DNA of 64,000 nucleotides from Cucumis sativus (taxonomy: Eukaryota; Streptophyta; Magnoliopsida; Cucurbitales; Cucurbitaceae), in NCBI RefSeq assembly GCF_000004075.3, contig NC_026657.2:32598732-32662731 (forward strand). The letters run 5' to 3'. Position numbers and translations under genes: made by a program. Below, one piece after another: positions 1 through 13,315 of this stretch. Below the pieces are notes generated by a model. The model was not told the DNA's origin. It made no database searches and saw nothing but the letters and a program-made list of their open reading frames with translations. Numbering within the stretch: position 1 is the first letter of the stretch; each line of letters begins with the position of its first letter.

Positions 1-2585
1 TAATACTATGTTAAACAACTGGAAGTCCTGCCCACCTACTTGTCATCAATATGGGGAGCTAATCAACATTAAATTACTTTAATTTGATTAATAGCTCCTC
101 ATGTTAGGGATCTTAATCTCATCAATTCACAATAACTCAATCCTCTACACAAATGTGAATACATGAATTTCAAGGTTGAGAAGTATTGTAGACAATTATG
201 TGATGTGTTCACATTTTATAATGTCGTAGTCGTAAACCATAAGTGCATAGGAAGAACACTACAAATATATATAACAGACACATCTTTTTCCAACTGATCA
301 ATCAAAATTGAAGTAAGTAATCAAACTAACATGATAATTGATTTTTTTATCGATTGGGACATACTAAAATCAACATAAAAATTTGTTAGTAAAATTAGAG
401 GTAAGGGGTTTGATTATATTCGTTGGCATAAAACGTGAGATATATAAAAGTATATGATAAAAATACATGTGAAGCTTTGTTGTTTTCCTCAACGTAATAA
501 AAAGGTAGAAATATGAATCACATGAAAGCTTTTTCTTTTCGAACTTTTAGCTAACATTGGTGGAGACAGAAATTCAAACATGAAAGACTTTTCCACAAAA
601 AATATAATTAAAACATCATTTAAAAAAATAAAAAAAATAAGAAGTTTTTTTGGAGAATTATTTCATGTCGAAAATAATTACACAATAGAGTAAAATTGAA
701 GGATATATCCATAATATTCTATGAGTATATACTAATAGTCTCTACTGATATCTATCACTATTTGTCATGTATGCATTTTTAAGTTTTGTTATATTTTATA
801 ATCATTTTAGTTCATTTTACTCTATTTAAAAATAGTAAAAATAATAAATTTAGAAGAGGAAAAACTTTCTTTTTCGTGACAAAAAAATTACTGAATTACA
901 AAATTCCGTACACTTGATCTTGACATTTTTAATAATGAAATTGGTATCAATTTATTAGTAAGAAGGATGCATGAGCTTCATCTACGTTAGGTTTTTTTAG
1001 CATACTGAAAATTACGTGAATAAATATCTAAAATCATTAATTTTGTAGTTAAATGCCGTTACTTAATTCTTTTTCAAAATACCATTAATTGATGTTAAAA
1101 TTTAACTCTATGATTCTTTATTAAAAGTAAATGAAATGTTTTACTTTTAAAACATTAGACTATATCAATTTTGATGAGTAAAGCTCCATTCAATAAGAAT
1201 ATGATTTAAATTCTATTTTAGTTAGAGATTTATTTCTCTTAACTTTTAGTTTTTCAACTTTCATTTTTTTTCACACTAGTTCATAAACTTTTTTTACAAT
1301 GTCTATTTTAGTCCGTTAAATTTTATTTTCATAAATATCTCAATGTTTGTTATGTTCAAACTTTATTTGAACCAAATAACAAAGACATACAAAACGATCT
1401 AAAAACTATCGAAGACCATAATCAACATCATTACTACAATTGATATTATTTAAAAATCTTTAATCAACTACGAGTAACCGTCCCTCCCAATTTGCTATAA
1501 TGTCATGGTATGTATTATTTTCATCAAATTTTATTATTTTTCATTTGCTACAATATTTACTATTTCTTTCTCAATTCTCAAAACTAAAACGGTTTATACC
1601 TCAAACACCTAATATTATAACCTAAAATAAAATAATCTATACATCACAATACAAATTATTATAATCCCGCTCATGACTCCAAACATCCTTTAAGATTATG
1701 AAGACTCATTCACATAAAAATTAATGTTGTGTCAAATAGTTTGGGAACCCATCATATCTTTCTAATTTTCAAATGAAATTGCTATGATATACTCACAAAT
1801 CTCAAGTTTTCTTTCCCAATCCAAAGGGAAAATTGTGTAAAGTCCACTGCCATGGGGGTTGCTAAACAATGCCTATAAAACTTCTAAGGTCAGGGGGGAG
1901 AGCGGGAGAAATCTATTAGCAAATGATACTTTCTCCCATGAGAATGACTAACGTATTCAATAAATATATGATTAATATTTTCTATTGGATACTGGAGCAA
2001 GGAACAGAGATCGTTTAGTATGGGAGTTGTTTAGTCGTAGAATCTATGATGTAAATGACTAACAAATTGAAATTGATGTCTAAGAACTCCTTGGATCAAT
2101 ACAAGGAGTGGACTTCAACTCCACACCCTCAGTTACTCTAGTTGAGCCAAACACGTCCTTATTAAGATTATCGATAAGAACGGCAAAACTTACCACAAAA
2201 TGGCTAGATGATTAGATGTGCCTACCCTATACTTCTATTGGCACTTTGTGAGGTATCGATTGTAGTTCATAATATTACACCATTTTCCTTCGCATTTTAA
2301 GCCCTTATTCCACACCCTTTTTTACTTCGGAACAAGGGTTGTTTATCTAATATAGATGCAATTATGCCTGATGTACAACTCTATTTTATGATACTTGTGC
2401 CTTGAAAAAATGTACCTGCAAGACAAAAAAGAGGGAAGCTTCGGTAGTATACCACATATTGATTGAAACATTGGAGAAATGACACTCGTTTTGTTTAAAA
2501 TAATCTGCAGCTACATTATCTTTATTTATTTACGAATGAGTCATCATCAATGTATAACAAAAATGGGGAATTACCTCTACCTTGT
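1..2585. other. AT-rich intergenic region
   Basis: No convincing gene is visible on either strand. The sequence is strongly AT-rich with short poly-A and poly-T runs and no long open frame with family resemblance. The last 150-200 bases probably hold the 3' UTR of the minus-strand cyanoalanine/cysteine synthase, whose stop codon is at 2586-2588. A short gatatctatcac-like stretch near 745-760 resembles the core of the hairpin repeats seen elsewhere in the window. Confidence 0.6.
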
Positions 2586-5500
2586 CTACATTCTCTTAGC
2601 TTCTTCATATATAGAACGAAAAAGTACCGACGATAAGTATCTCTCACCATAACTTGGAAAGATAACCTACAAGCATGAATACAATCATAGTATAAGTAGA
2701 GTGAATATTTTGATCAAACGTGTTCAGTTTTTTTGCCTTTTTTGAAGGCTAACATTGCACAGTCCCTTTCTTTTCCTTTTTTATTTTCAAAAGATTGTCT
2801 TTAGAAGTCGAATACATGAGGTCCCGTTTATAAACTATTTGGGGTTTGATTTTTTGTTTTTAAAAATTAAGCTTCCAGATACTACTTCCACATATAAGCT
2901 TTTTTATTTTTTGGGCAATCCACTTTCCACTAATGTTTTCAAAATAAATCAAGTCAAAATTTGAAAACTAAAAGAAACTTTTTCAAAAAATGGTGTTTGT
3001 TTTTAAAACTTGACTAAGAATTTAAATGTTACTTTAAGGGACGTGAAACCATAATATGGAATATAGCATAAAAGAAAACAGGTACACATTTTAAAAACAG
3101 AAAGGTAAAAATAAAGTTGTTACCAAGCAAGGCTTAAATTTGCCCCAATAATTCCCCACTAAAAGTTGAAAATTTGGAAAATAAAAATAACAATAATCAG
3201 TGAGAGGAATAACGAGTGCAAACATTGAGAAGATTAAAAATTGGAAGTTGTAAACTAGATCATGGAAAAGAACAGAATGTTTGTTGCTGAAGAAAATAAA
3301 AAAATAGAAGAGAGGCAGGGAAAAGATGAGAATAAGCTTTCCAAATAAAATAAAATACATGATTCCCAATGGAGAAACAATAGACAACAATACACATGAC
3401 TTTCCAACGGAGAAAATGGGAACATACCACAATAAGTTTCCCCGCGTTTTCAGGCCTTCTTGCCAAACTTATCGCTGCAACTGCAGCAGCTCCTGATGAA
3501 ATGCCAACCTACCAAGAGGAAAAAATATTTCAATTACTAAAAGTCTAAAACAACACTTTCACCCGATGGAGGTGATACTATACAATCTCAATGAAAACTA
3601 TCGAAACAAAGAGACCACCAGATCTCAGGGGAAATATGAAGGATTAACCACATGAACTTCAAATTTTCACACGAGATATTGATGGAGAAATGGATAGAAG
3701 TAGAAACACATGGAACTTTGCCACTCAAAATAACATTCATAACATAAATTATTACCAGTAGGCCTTCCTCCAATGCTAATCTCCTGGCCATTTCTATAGC
3801 TTCATCATTGGTTACCTACATTTATCTCATTAGCAAGTTATTTACGAGCAGTTGATAACTGGTTGAGGCCACCATAAATAAATAAATTGCAAATTACAAT
3901 ATTACAGTTATTAACAGTTCAAAATATTCCAGGTATAAGTATGGTCTTCTAGACTATAATAAATAATAATATGCAAAATCTGAACCAAATAACACATATA
4001 GATTAAACAAATATTATAGTATAGACATCTATGCTAGTATGCTAGTATGATAGTATAAAACCCATCGGCATGACTACAATCAGAAACAGTATAGACATCT
4101 AACACGTAGAAAGAAAAGAAAAAGATGAGGAAATTCCATCACATTTCACATGGAATACAATCGATATATTAAGTATTGATTTGGAACATATATAAGCCAT
4201 CTTAAATTATTCAATTCTATGGTAAAGCAAAGAAAAAAAATTATAAACATAAAATGAATATTCCACTATTGGCATAGCATATTACCTCTTACCTTTGAAA
4301 GGAAGTAATTACCTTGATCACCTCATCAAGCAACTTGATATCCAGAATAGGGGGCACATAACCTGTGCCAATCGTCAATAATGTTAATGCCCGAGTGATC
4401 AACAATTAAACCTTATTTGAACCAAAAACTAGAGATCATTTTCCAACTATATACAAAGATAACTACAACGCAACTCACCGGCATTTTCTCCAGAGATTAT
4501 ACTTCTTTCTGCAGGTTCTACACCAACTATCTAAGTTAATAAAACACTTAGTCAGAACATTAAACATGACGACTAGTAAGTTAAGAACTTGAATTTATGC
4601 TTAGACTTGACTAATATACTAAGAACTTGAATAATGAAGAGGAAATCTACGAATTCAGCTCCTTTTTGGTTGAACTGGAATCAATTAAGTTGAATGATAT
4701 TGAAAATTCGAGAGGCTAGAAAATTAATCCTTTGCACAAAAGTGGAATTCACAGAAATTTGGAAAACCAACAGTTCAAACAGATAACATTCTTATCAGGC
4801 AATTTGGAAAACCAAAAGTACAGTTATCTTTTTTTCTATCGAAGTATCATTTATGATTCTCTTTACCTTTTCTTTCATATAGATACTAAGAATAGGGGCT
4901 ATAGAGCATAAACCAAATAATCTAACATACAGAAAATATGTGACAAGAATTGATGTTCCTTGAAATAATAAAATCATTTGATGACCTATTTTCAAATAAT
5001 AACTTTGTATAATAAGGATTTCCATTTATGTATCAGCAATTATTGCATAGTGTATATGTTCAACCCTTTTATGAGAAATAGTAAAAAATTTAAGAATTTT
5101 GTTATTAAGTTAGTTGGCCACTTTGCTCATCCATTTTTTCCCTTTTCCCCCCTTTTTCCAAATTTTATTCAGTGCATAACTCCATGACTACTAGTCGTTT
5201 ACTGTTCTTTTACAAAGAATTTACCAAGGAAAACAACAATTCTGATAGTCCAAACCTGAATTGTTTCTTTTCTCATATTTAGGTATCGACCAGTGCCAGT
5301 AATGGTACCACCAGTTCCAATTCCAGCCACTAAAATGTCAACACTACCCATGGTATCCTCCCATATCTCAGGTCCTGTAGTTTCAAAATGTACCTGTAAT
5401 CCATGCCGTACATTATATGATCACCATCACTTTCAATGTGATTGTATAAAATGGAGGAAATAATGAAGATTGCATAAGAATTAAAAAATATAGAGCCATT

Positions 5501-7287
5501 TAGGCTGCATATAGCATGTGTTGACAACTAAATAAAGAGGAAACAGAAATAACCTTTGTATTAGCACTATTATCAAACTGTTGAAGCATGTAAGCGTTGG
5601 GAGTACTAATTAGAATTTCTTCAGCTTTGGCAATAGCCCCTTGGAGGCCTTTCTCTGGGTCTGTCAAAACAATTTCTGCACCAAAAGCACGTAGTAGGAC
5701 CCTCCTTTCAACATTTATGGATGCAGGCATGGTGGCTACAAGTTTGTACCCTTTTGCTGCAGCAACGAAAGCTATGCCAAGTCCCGTATTCCCAGTTGTT
5801 GGTTCAACTAATATGGTCTACTCATTACAAGAATGTATCAAGGTCGTGCATTTTATTTTCAAAAACAAATGAAATTATATTAAAGATGGTTGGATAAAAC
5901 ATCTCAAAAGCCGAGTGGCCACGTTCTTAGTAGTAGAAATAAGATATGCTCCAACTTATAATATTTTGCCCTTGAATTTTAAACACCAGAACCTTTTCCA
6001 CGTACAATTTACCTTATCTGGAGAAATCACACCACTCTCCTCGGCACTGGATATCATACTGTAACCAATTCTGAGAAAGCAATAAGGTAATAGATATTAA
6101 CTGACTGGTTACTAGTAATATTTATATATATCTATGCCTCTCACTAAGATGAAAAGAAATATGTTGAAAAGGATACATAATATAATCCCTAATTCTGTAG
6201 TAGATCTCCAACGCATTTGAAGGTTGCCAATGTAGCCAAAATCTCATTTCTAATTAATTTTGAAAAGTAATTAGTATACAATTGACTTGAGTGTAAACCA
6301 ATGTAAAAATTAAAATTAGGCTGAAAGTAGGAAGTTAGAAACCGAGACTGCAAATATCAGTCACCACTACAAAATGCACAGTAAAAATGGCTCAAAAGCC
6401 CAAGCTTTGTAATCTCTTTCAAATCTGCTATATTTTTTAGTAATTGTAGTTTGTTGATTGTTCCTCACTTCCTCTATAAACAGAAGCTTTGAGCTTTCAT
6501 TTTAGAAAATTTCGAAATTACTTTAATCCTAACTAAGTTTTCTTCAAGAGTAGATAAGCTACATAAGTTGATTGATGTTTCAATAATAATTTTCCTAGAT
6601 ACCACTCAGAATATAGCTGCAAACCAGCGCAATAATTCTAACGATTACTGTACAGAGATGGAACAAAAAACCCACCTTCACCAAGTAAAAGCGTACCTGT
6701 CTTTGACACTTCGGCATGGTTGCATTGATTCGAGTTTTGCAGCAACATTTCCCAAACAACCTTCTGTTACTTTGTTGAGATATACCATGGGTGTACTTCC
6801 AATCAACTAATTACAATCAACAAAACCATCCAAATCAGTAAATTTTCACCTTAAAATTAAACTTGAATACACCCAAATTTCATTTTCCTTTTTAAAAAAA
6901 TACATCCAACATAACTAATTCCCATTTTGTAATTACTTATCCTCTCTTCAATCTAGCGATAACAACCCCCAAAAGTCCTCGTCATTATCCCTTCCCAACA
7001 GTTAAAACCTACACCATATGTCGTAATTCGACAAACAAAATAAACCACAGAGTGAGAGGATATTCATGAACCTGAGTCACATCATCGGCAATGTTGACAG
7101 TGTCGAGGCTTTCCCATGTCGTATTAGCGGAGACAGCTTTCGCGAGCACTGGTCTCTGTGCTACAGCAGAGAAGCTCTGAAACACAAGATTGATTGGCGC
7201 CGCCACCGACTGACACTTTGGGGAGAAAGCAAAGGGAACAGAAAATGGAAGCAAAGGGAATGGCGATAGAAAGGAAGAAACCGCCAT
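2586..7287 (-). CDS. CAS: Organellar beta-cyanoalanine synthase / cysteine synthase
   Basis: This is a PLP-dependent enzyme of the O-acetylserine(thiol)lyase family, which makes cysteine from O-acetylserine and sulfide, or beta-cyanoalanine from cysteine and cyanide. Ten exons join in frame: 7287-7072, 6806-6697, 6070-6013, 5817-5554, 5393-5256, 4530-4479, 4362-4313, 3815-3756, 3508-3428 and 2666-2586, giving 369 residues. The N-terminus ([15 protein letters not shown]) is Ser/Phe-rich and acid-free, as in an organelle presequence. [13 protein letters not shown] opens the catalytic domain, SVKDR carries the PLP lysine (about K107), and EPTTGNTG and [12 protein letters not shown] are the substrate and phosphate loops. 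The Thr residues in PTTGNTG and TITGTG, and [11 protein letters not shown], match the mitochondrial cyanoalanine-synthase subgroup better than cytosolic cysteine synthases (PTSGNTG, TISG). The start is the first ATG in the frame; there is none between it and the upstream stop. The enzyme family is certain; the subgroup is inferred from motifs. Confidence 0.95.
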
Positions 7288-9043
7288 TGCTAATGGGGGT
7301 AAGGTTTTTGAGGGGTTTAAGTGTAGCAAAGCTCAATTTTAGTACGGATAGATATATCCATCAAATATGGATACCCAACAAATTATTTAAATTAAATTTA
7401 AATAATTTGGGTGATTTTACTTTTGAGTAATAATTTCGTTAGAAATCCAACCAAAAATTCTAAATTTTTTATTTTTTTTATAGAAAATTTATTTTAAAAA
7501 ATGGAACATTTCGTAAACAAAAAAATATAGTGCAATAATTTTTTTTATTATTATTATTTTGTTTCAAATGATAAATAATTTATCAGTTTTTTTATTTTAA
7601 AAAAACTATATTTTATACTCATGATATTAATAAAATATATCATGTTAATGGTTTTTTTTTCTAATATATATTGATGGATTTTTATAAATATAGTGAATTA
7701 TTGAATTAATTTATAAAATAACTTATTAGAAATTTTAGGAATAATAATCATGCTAATATTTTTAAAAATTTGTAAATATATCCACTATAACATTAATCTT
7801 TTATGGTCTGTTAATATGTGGTTGATACACTCTTATAATATTTTCAATATGGTTTGATTATTGTCTCTACTCATAAATTTTGCAATATTTGTAATTTTTA
7901 AAAATATTTATATACGTTAATATTTTAAATCTAATTATTATTATTATATATGTAACTATTTCTAACTTTTACTTCGGAATAAGGAAGATTATTGTAAATA
8001 GCAAAACTTCTAAAACTATTTATAAATAAAGTAAAATTTTATAATTTATCATAATAGACGTAGAAGTTTATGAATGTCTATTATCGATAGATTTTAAAAT
8101 TTTACTATTTTGTAAATATTTTTGTTTATCGTATGAAATTAATTCTCTAAGAAACTATAATATTTTAGTTAATTAATAGGGTTAAAATACAATTTTGAAT
8201 CATGTACTTGACAGTTCCTTTAAAATTCTCTATTTTATATTTTAAAAGATTAGAATTTAGTACCTATATTCTCAATCAAATCTTAAATTTAATCCTTACG
8301 TTTTTTAATTATCGACTTTTAAAAAGAAATACTATCATCGGTTTATCTTTTGACCATATTTTATTGTTCTTATTTAGTCAATTTCAATAAAAAATTATTT
8401 TAAAAATCTATTTAAAATTTATTAAAAGTATAGGAAACAAAATTAAACATTAAAAATAGATCCGCTAAAACTTATGTATATTTATTTGATAATAAATAAA
8501 TATTCAGCTGCATCATGAATATATTTCTCACTTCCCTCGTGTTCATGTTTGGAGGGAGAAGAAAAAAAGGTACCATCTTCCGTATGTTTACAACATATTT
8601 TTATGATTGCTTAGAGCGAATATTAGTTTCTTGTATCATTTTCAAATCTCGTCACGTTTGATCTAAAATAGTTTTTATCGTGAAGTTTATGAAATTGGAA
8701 CTAATAGTAATAGAAACTTTTGTCAAGAATTGTTGTTCCATCCATCATCCATACAAAAAGTGAATCATGTGTGTTCAATCCATTAAAAAGCAAAACCTAA
8801 ATTTGTTAGTTAATTTAAAAGGGAAAGATTTAAAAAATGAAGGAAAAAGAAAACATTACAAATGCAATTATTCCCATTTTAATGGCCTAAACTGTATGGA
8901 AAATCAATTGAGAAAACATCCATTATTAAAGTTAAAAATAATCCTGTGCAACTTTGATGCTGATTGATACAGGTAAAATTTTTAGAACGAAAGTTTCCTT
9001 CTCAATTAAAATTATGGAAAGGTTGAAGATAAGGCACCATGGA
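7288..9043. other. AT-rich spacer with hairpin repeat
   Basis: This spacer lies between the cyanoalanine/cysteine synthase start and the CBR1 stop, both minus strand. It holds the upstream region of the first gene and the CBR1 3' UTR at its right end. It is very AT-rich. An imperfect inverted repeat spans about 7990-8125: the arm around 8020-8044 (tataaataaagtaaaatttt) pairs loosely with the arm around 8092-8122, around a tctattatcgatagat core. No gene was recognised. Confidence 0.5.
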
Positions 9044-12000
9044 TTAGAACTGAAACTGCATTTCAGGTGAATATCCAAGAGCGTCAAGGTGCTCGCCCAT
9101 GGCCTTGTTCATCGGTGGCGGACCGCATCGTAGAATCTAAACACAACAATTTAAAAATGTTAGATATAAAGTATGGTCACAAAGAGAGAATTTAATATAT
9201 ATGTTATTCTCCTAAGGAAGTGTTAAAGTTGATTATGAACTAATCTTGAAATTATTAAATGTCACGACTTTAGTCTTTCAAATATTAAATGTACATTTGA
9301 GACCATAAACATCATATAACAACTATTTTAATGATCCAACAATTAACATGTAGAAATCAACATTTAACCTACTACGTGTGGCTTCAAAGTCAATGAAAAT
9401 ATTTAATGATCAAACTATTGAACATTATAAGAGCCCATAAGTAATTTATCCAAGAACAATGACTAAAATGGTTCTTTATGGGAAATTCAAAATCTAATAC
9501 CATGTTTTAAAGGTCCCAGTCCAGGTTTAAACCTAAATTTTAATATTTAAACCTAAGTTTCGACTTAGGGAACATAGTAAACAAGTTAGAATATATATGG
9601 AAGAAAATACCTTAATGTCAGCAGCTGGTGCAGGGCAATGTGCTTTAATCATTTCCTTAGATACAAAGCCAACGCCGCCATCCCAAACTTCAGGAGGCTA
9701 TTTCCATTGTCAAAGATGAATTTAACATCAGTTATAACTTTAGACCCTCCACCAAATTTCTAAAGTCACTAAGCTTAGATAAATCATATCGTTCTATGGG
9801 ATAAAGTTGAAGTGTTTGACAATCACTTAAAATAGTTTTGAAATATTTTTAAAATTTATTTTCAAATGTTTTCACCAAATTAGTTTAAATAAGAATGATT
9901 TTAAAAAAAAAAAACCTCCTTTTTTTATCTATTAAATTTAAACAGGCCTATAGTATCATTCTCCTCATTAGTTAACTCTCAATTGTTAGTTTGATTCACA
10001 AGACTCGGCATGTGTCTTATCAAGAAAGAAAATTAATATCGTCCGGATTTAAAATTAATAGCCCGAACCATGGATTCGATTACTACTAAGTTTAGGAACT
10101 TGTAACTGACCTGGTTCAACACATAGTAGATCTTGAAGCGATCAGGGTATCTTTTGGCAAGGAGATCCAATTCCTCCTGGAGATACATGTGATTAGTTTG
10201 ATTTAGTTACATTAAATAGAAGCCAGTATTTGATACCATCACCAAAAAGCAAATAAATAAAATGAAAGAAGTGGATGTATTTCCAGTGGGAAGACTTCAT
10301 CTCTAGATATATTTTAGTATACCATATTCTTTCATGATTATGATAATAACACAAGCACAGACAACAGCAACAACAAAGTATTGAAAATGGAAGGTTGATG
10401 CCAAAATAAATGAGAATAAAAAGCACAAGACATACAAAGTGAAAGAGAACATTACCTTCAACAGAATATCTTCTAGAGTAACATTGGCGTAAATAAGGTG
10501 AACCTTTGTCTTGTCGTCTGGGTTCTCTAATATAGCGCGAGAAACCTAAAACAGCAGTGAAAATGAGAGAGCTTCCTATTGTTTTGAACTTTACAAGATA
10601 CAATCACACAACACATATAGCCAAGATTTAGAAATTTAGGAATAACTGAGTCTATAGGAAAATTTGTTTCTTTGACATACTTGGTACATAGGTGTAATGC
10701 CAGAGCCTCCAGCAAGCATCCCAAATGCACTAACTTGACCAGGTTGGTACTTGAAACGTCCCTGCAATGATTAATAGAGTAAATAAATTTCTAAAATAGG
10801 CACCATTAAAAGCAACTCGATTCTGAAAAATGAACAAGTAATCGAAGAAAAATGGTGCTAACCTTCTCAACTAGAGTCGAGGATATTAAGTTACTAAATT
10901 ATTGGAAGGTATCTCTTTGTCTTATAGAGATGATAAAAGGGTATGCAGTGATAGTAAATTATAATCTTTCAAATTCTAGATAATAAATGTTTAACATTCC
11001 CTTTTTAACTTCATAACACACAAATCCGCTACAAACTATAGAAACGTCCACTTCAAATCCCCCCTTAGGATTTCTACGACTAAGTTTTATAAAGAGAGTT
11101 CCGACTTCTTGTTCTTTTCTTTCGCAACAATTGGGATCCTGTAAGTTCGTTTTTTTTTTTTCCTTTTGCAGATCCCCAAGGTTGGCCTTTAACAGACCTC
11201 CCAACTTTTTCATTACTAGGATCACAAGTTTTAAGAACAATAAGATACTACAGTCAACTAACACATAGTTCAATTGATTAGGACATGTGCCCTTGACCAG
11301 AAGGTAAAAGCCAAAAAGGTTCAAATTCCTCCACTCTACATGTTATTTAACTCTATAAGAAAAATTGTAATATAATAAGACATTCCAAAACTATCATCAG
11401 AATTTCTCTGTAAGGAAGACCTACCTTTGGTCCCTTTACAGCAAGGGATTCCCCGAGACGCATTTCTCGAAAATGATGTGACATCCTGCCTTGGGGATAC
11501 ATCTAAACCCCATACACACATCTATATAAGTATAGGTATTGGATGATAAAAATTAATGCAACATCATCGACCTATAGAAAGGTTTGTATGTACCTTTATG
11601 ACTAGTTCAAAATATCCAACATCCGAATCCAAAGTAGTTGGGGTGTAAGATTTAATAACTTCTTCACCTTGGCTATCCTTCCCCCTGCTCATAGTGTTTT
11701 TAAAGAGAGAGGTCAGATGAACCAGTTATTAGGAGCATTAACTGAAACAATTGATACAATGACGGAAAATAAATATATTGGATGAAATGAAACCTGCAAC
11801 TTAAATGTTGTCCAATAGGAAGACCAAGAATTGAATCAGTCTTGGGAAGTATAAAAGTGAACTTCGCCACATTGTGGCTCAGCTTAGTACGCTTCACAAG
11901 CTTAAACTCCTTAAACTTCTCAGGATCCAAGCAGGCTTTGGTTACAAACCACATAGCACATATGAGCCAACCAATTTTATTAAAGGTAAAATATAAGAAT

Positions 12001-13200
12001 CAAGTTTAGATAGAAATTAAAAAAGAAAAAATGGTTCTTCAATTATTTGTAAATAAAAACATGACCAACCAGAAGAGGATCTCTATATAGAAGGTATACT
12101 GATAATTCAAAGTGCTGGTTGAGGATTTGAAAGACACACAAACTAAATATGAACCGCAGGAGTAAGGCAAATAGCTCTAAAGAACTAAGCCTAGTCAAGC
12201 TGTTTTCTGCCACAAAGTTACCAACGCTGGTCCTATAATTTATCTTAAGTACGAATGATAGAATGTGCAATATCAAGTGTTGATGACCATCCTTAAAGCA
12301 TCCTGTCTCAAACATCCCGTAAATTTGTAGTCGAAAGTAATCTTCAAAAAGACAAGATTAAATATATATATATACCTATTCATCTTCATACTTCTCATTT
12401 TTAGCTACTTTAGGAGCCTCTTTTGCAGGCTTCTTCAAAATTGGAACGGTACTCAAGTTCCATATCCTTAAAGAGTCAACTAATTCTTTTAAAAGGTAAG
12501 AAAATATGAGCTGCTAAAGCCTACCTCTGTTCTTTGCAATGGAGGCTGCTTATTAGATAACACTGTAGGTATAAATCCTACCACAAGAGACAGAACAAGC
12601 AAAGAACAATACCTTCTTGAAATGAATATTTCCCAGTTCCCACAACATCTACCATTTCATATTAACCAAGAGCTCAACACACAAGAAGACAATCAACTCA
12701 GCTAGTTTGAAAGTCAAACACATCCAAAAGCCTAGCTAACCACTTGATCTTTTCCAAGAATGCTACCACTCCTATTCTATACTAAACTTCCAAAAGAGAC
12801 TTCAACAACCACCAAATCAAACCATTCAATCATTTTTCTACTGAAAAAAATAACAAGCATTAGAGTAGAAACAGAAACTGAGAAAACCCAACACTTCAAT
12901 TAGCAAGATGTATCCCCACGTCCAAAAAAACAACATGAAACCGTGAATCAGTTCAAAAACTAGATTAATCTACACCCAAATCATCAAAACTTCAAAATGA
13001 ACAAAGAGTTCACAAACCACCCAACAAATGGATAAACCCCAAAAAAATTCATTTACAATAACCAAATCAGAAATGGGGGAGAAACCTCTGGATGCGGGTT
13101 TTCTGGAGGAAAACAGGAAAACAGCACCAACAACAATGGCAACCAACGCCGCTGCTAAACCAATGAGAACCTGAGAATCAAGTGCCTGTAAAACCTCCAT
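9044..13200 (-). CDS. CBR1: NADH-cytochrome b5 reductase 1
   Basis: This flavoprotein passes electrons from NADH to cytochrome b5 at the ER membrane, feeding fatty-acid desaturation and related reactions. Nine exons join in frame: 13200-13086, 11935-11794, 11684-11594, 11502-11425, 10761-10681, 10545-10456, 10176-10111, 9697-9611 and 9136-9044, giving 280 residues, close to the usual plant length of about 280. Residues 11-30 form one hydrophobic anchor ([20 protein letters not shown]) followed by SSRK, as expected for a tail facing the cytosol. The FAD domain shows [19 protein letters not shown] (residues 97-103) and GRMSHHF; the NADH domain shows [11 protein letters not shown] (159-169) and [10 protein letters not shown] (254-263); the chain ends in the family's EMQFQF. 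The first intron, 13085-11936, exceeds 1 kb. Position 98 is Ser where I remember Pro in Arabidopsis CBR1. Confidence 0.95.
11262..11340 (+). mobile_element. tRNA-like SINE head in CBR1 intron 4
   Basis: Opposite in orientation to CBR1, this intronic stretch has a tRNA-like pair of internal promoter boxes: an A-box-like tagttcaattgatta at 11266-11280 and a B-box-like ggttcaaattcc at 11318-11329, spaced as in a tRNA. The sequence does not fold into an obvious intact tRNA, so a decayed tRNA-derived SINE is the likelier reading. Confidence 0.35.
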
Positions 13201-13267
13201 TATGCGATTGATTACACAATGGAGGAAGAGAAAGATTAGCGAGAAATTGAAGGATCTTGAAGAAGCA

Positions 13268-13315
13268 AAATGGGTTGGTATGAAGGAAGAGAAATGGGTT
13301 GGTATGAAGGAAGAA
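13268..13315. repeat. 24-bp tandem repeat, two copies, CBR1 leader region
   Basis: The unit starting aaatgggttggtatgaagg occurs at 13268-13291 and again at 13292-13315, differing at one base. A third copy begins at 13316 and breaks off after about six bases. It sits 68-115 bp upstream of the CBR1 start codon. Confidence 0.85.

Noticed and set aside
3091-3466. Open frames of 68-113 codons on the minus strand inside the cyanoalanine synthase gene
   Set aside because: They start in the real exon 9 or run through the intron 3427-2667; only the [13 protein letters not shown] part is coding, and the rest is read-through of intron sequence.
7288-7329. Longer start for the cyanoalanine/cysteine synthase at 7329
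   Set aside because: The codon there is TTG, not ATG; the first ATG in the frame is at 7287 in a good context (agcaATGgcg).
11262-11340. Intact tRNA gene
   Set aside because: Box-like motifs are present, but a complete cloverleaf with paired acceptor ends and a clear anticodon stem could not be drawn; called a SINE-like relic instead.
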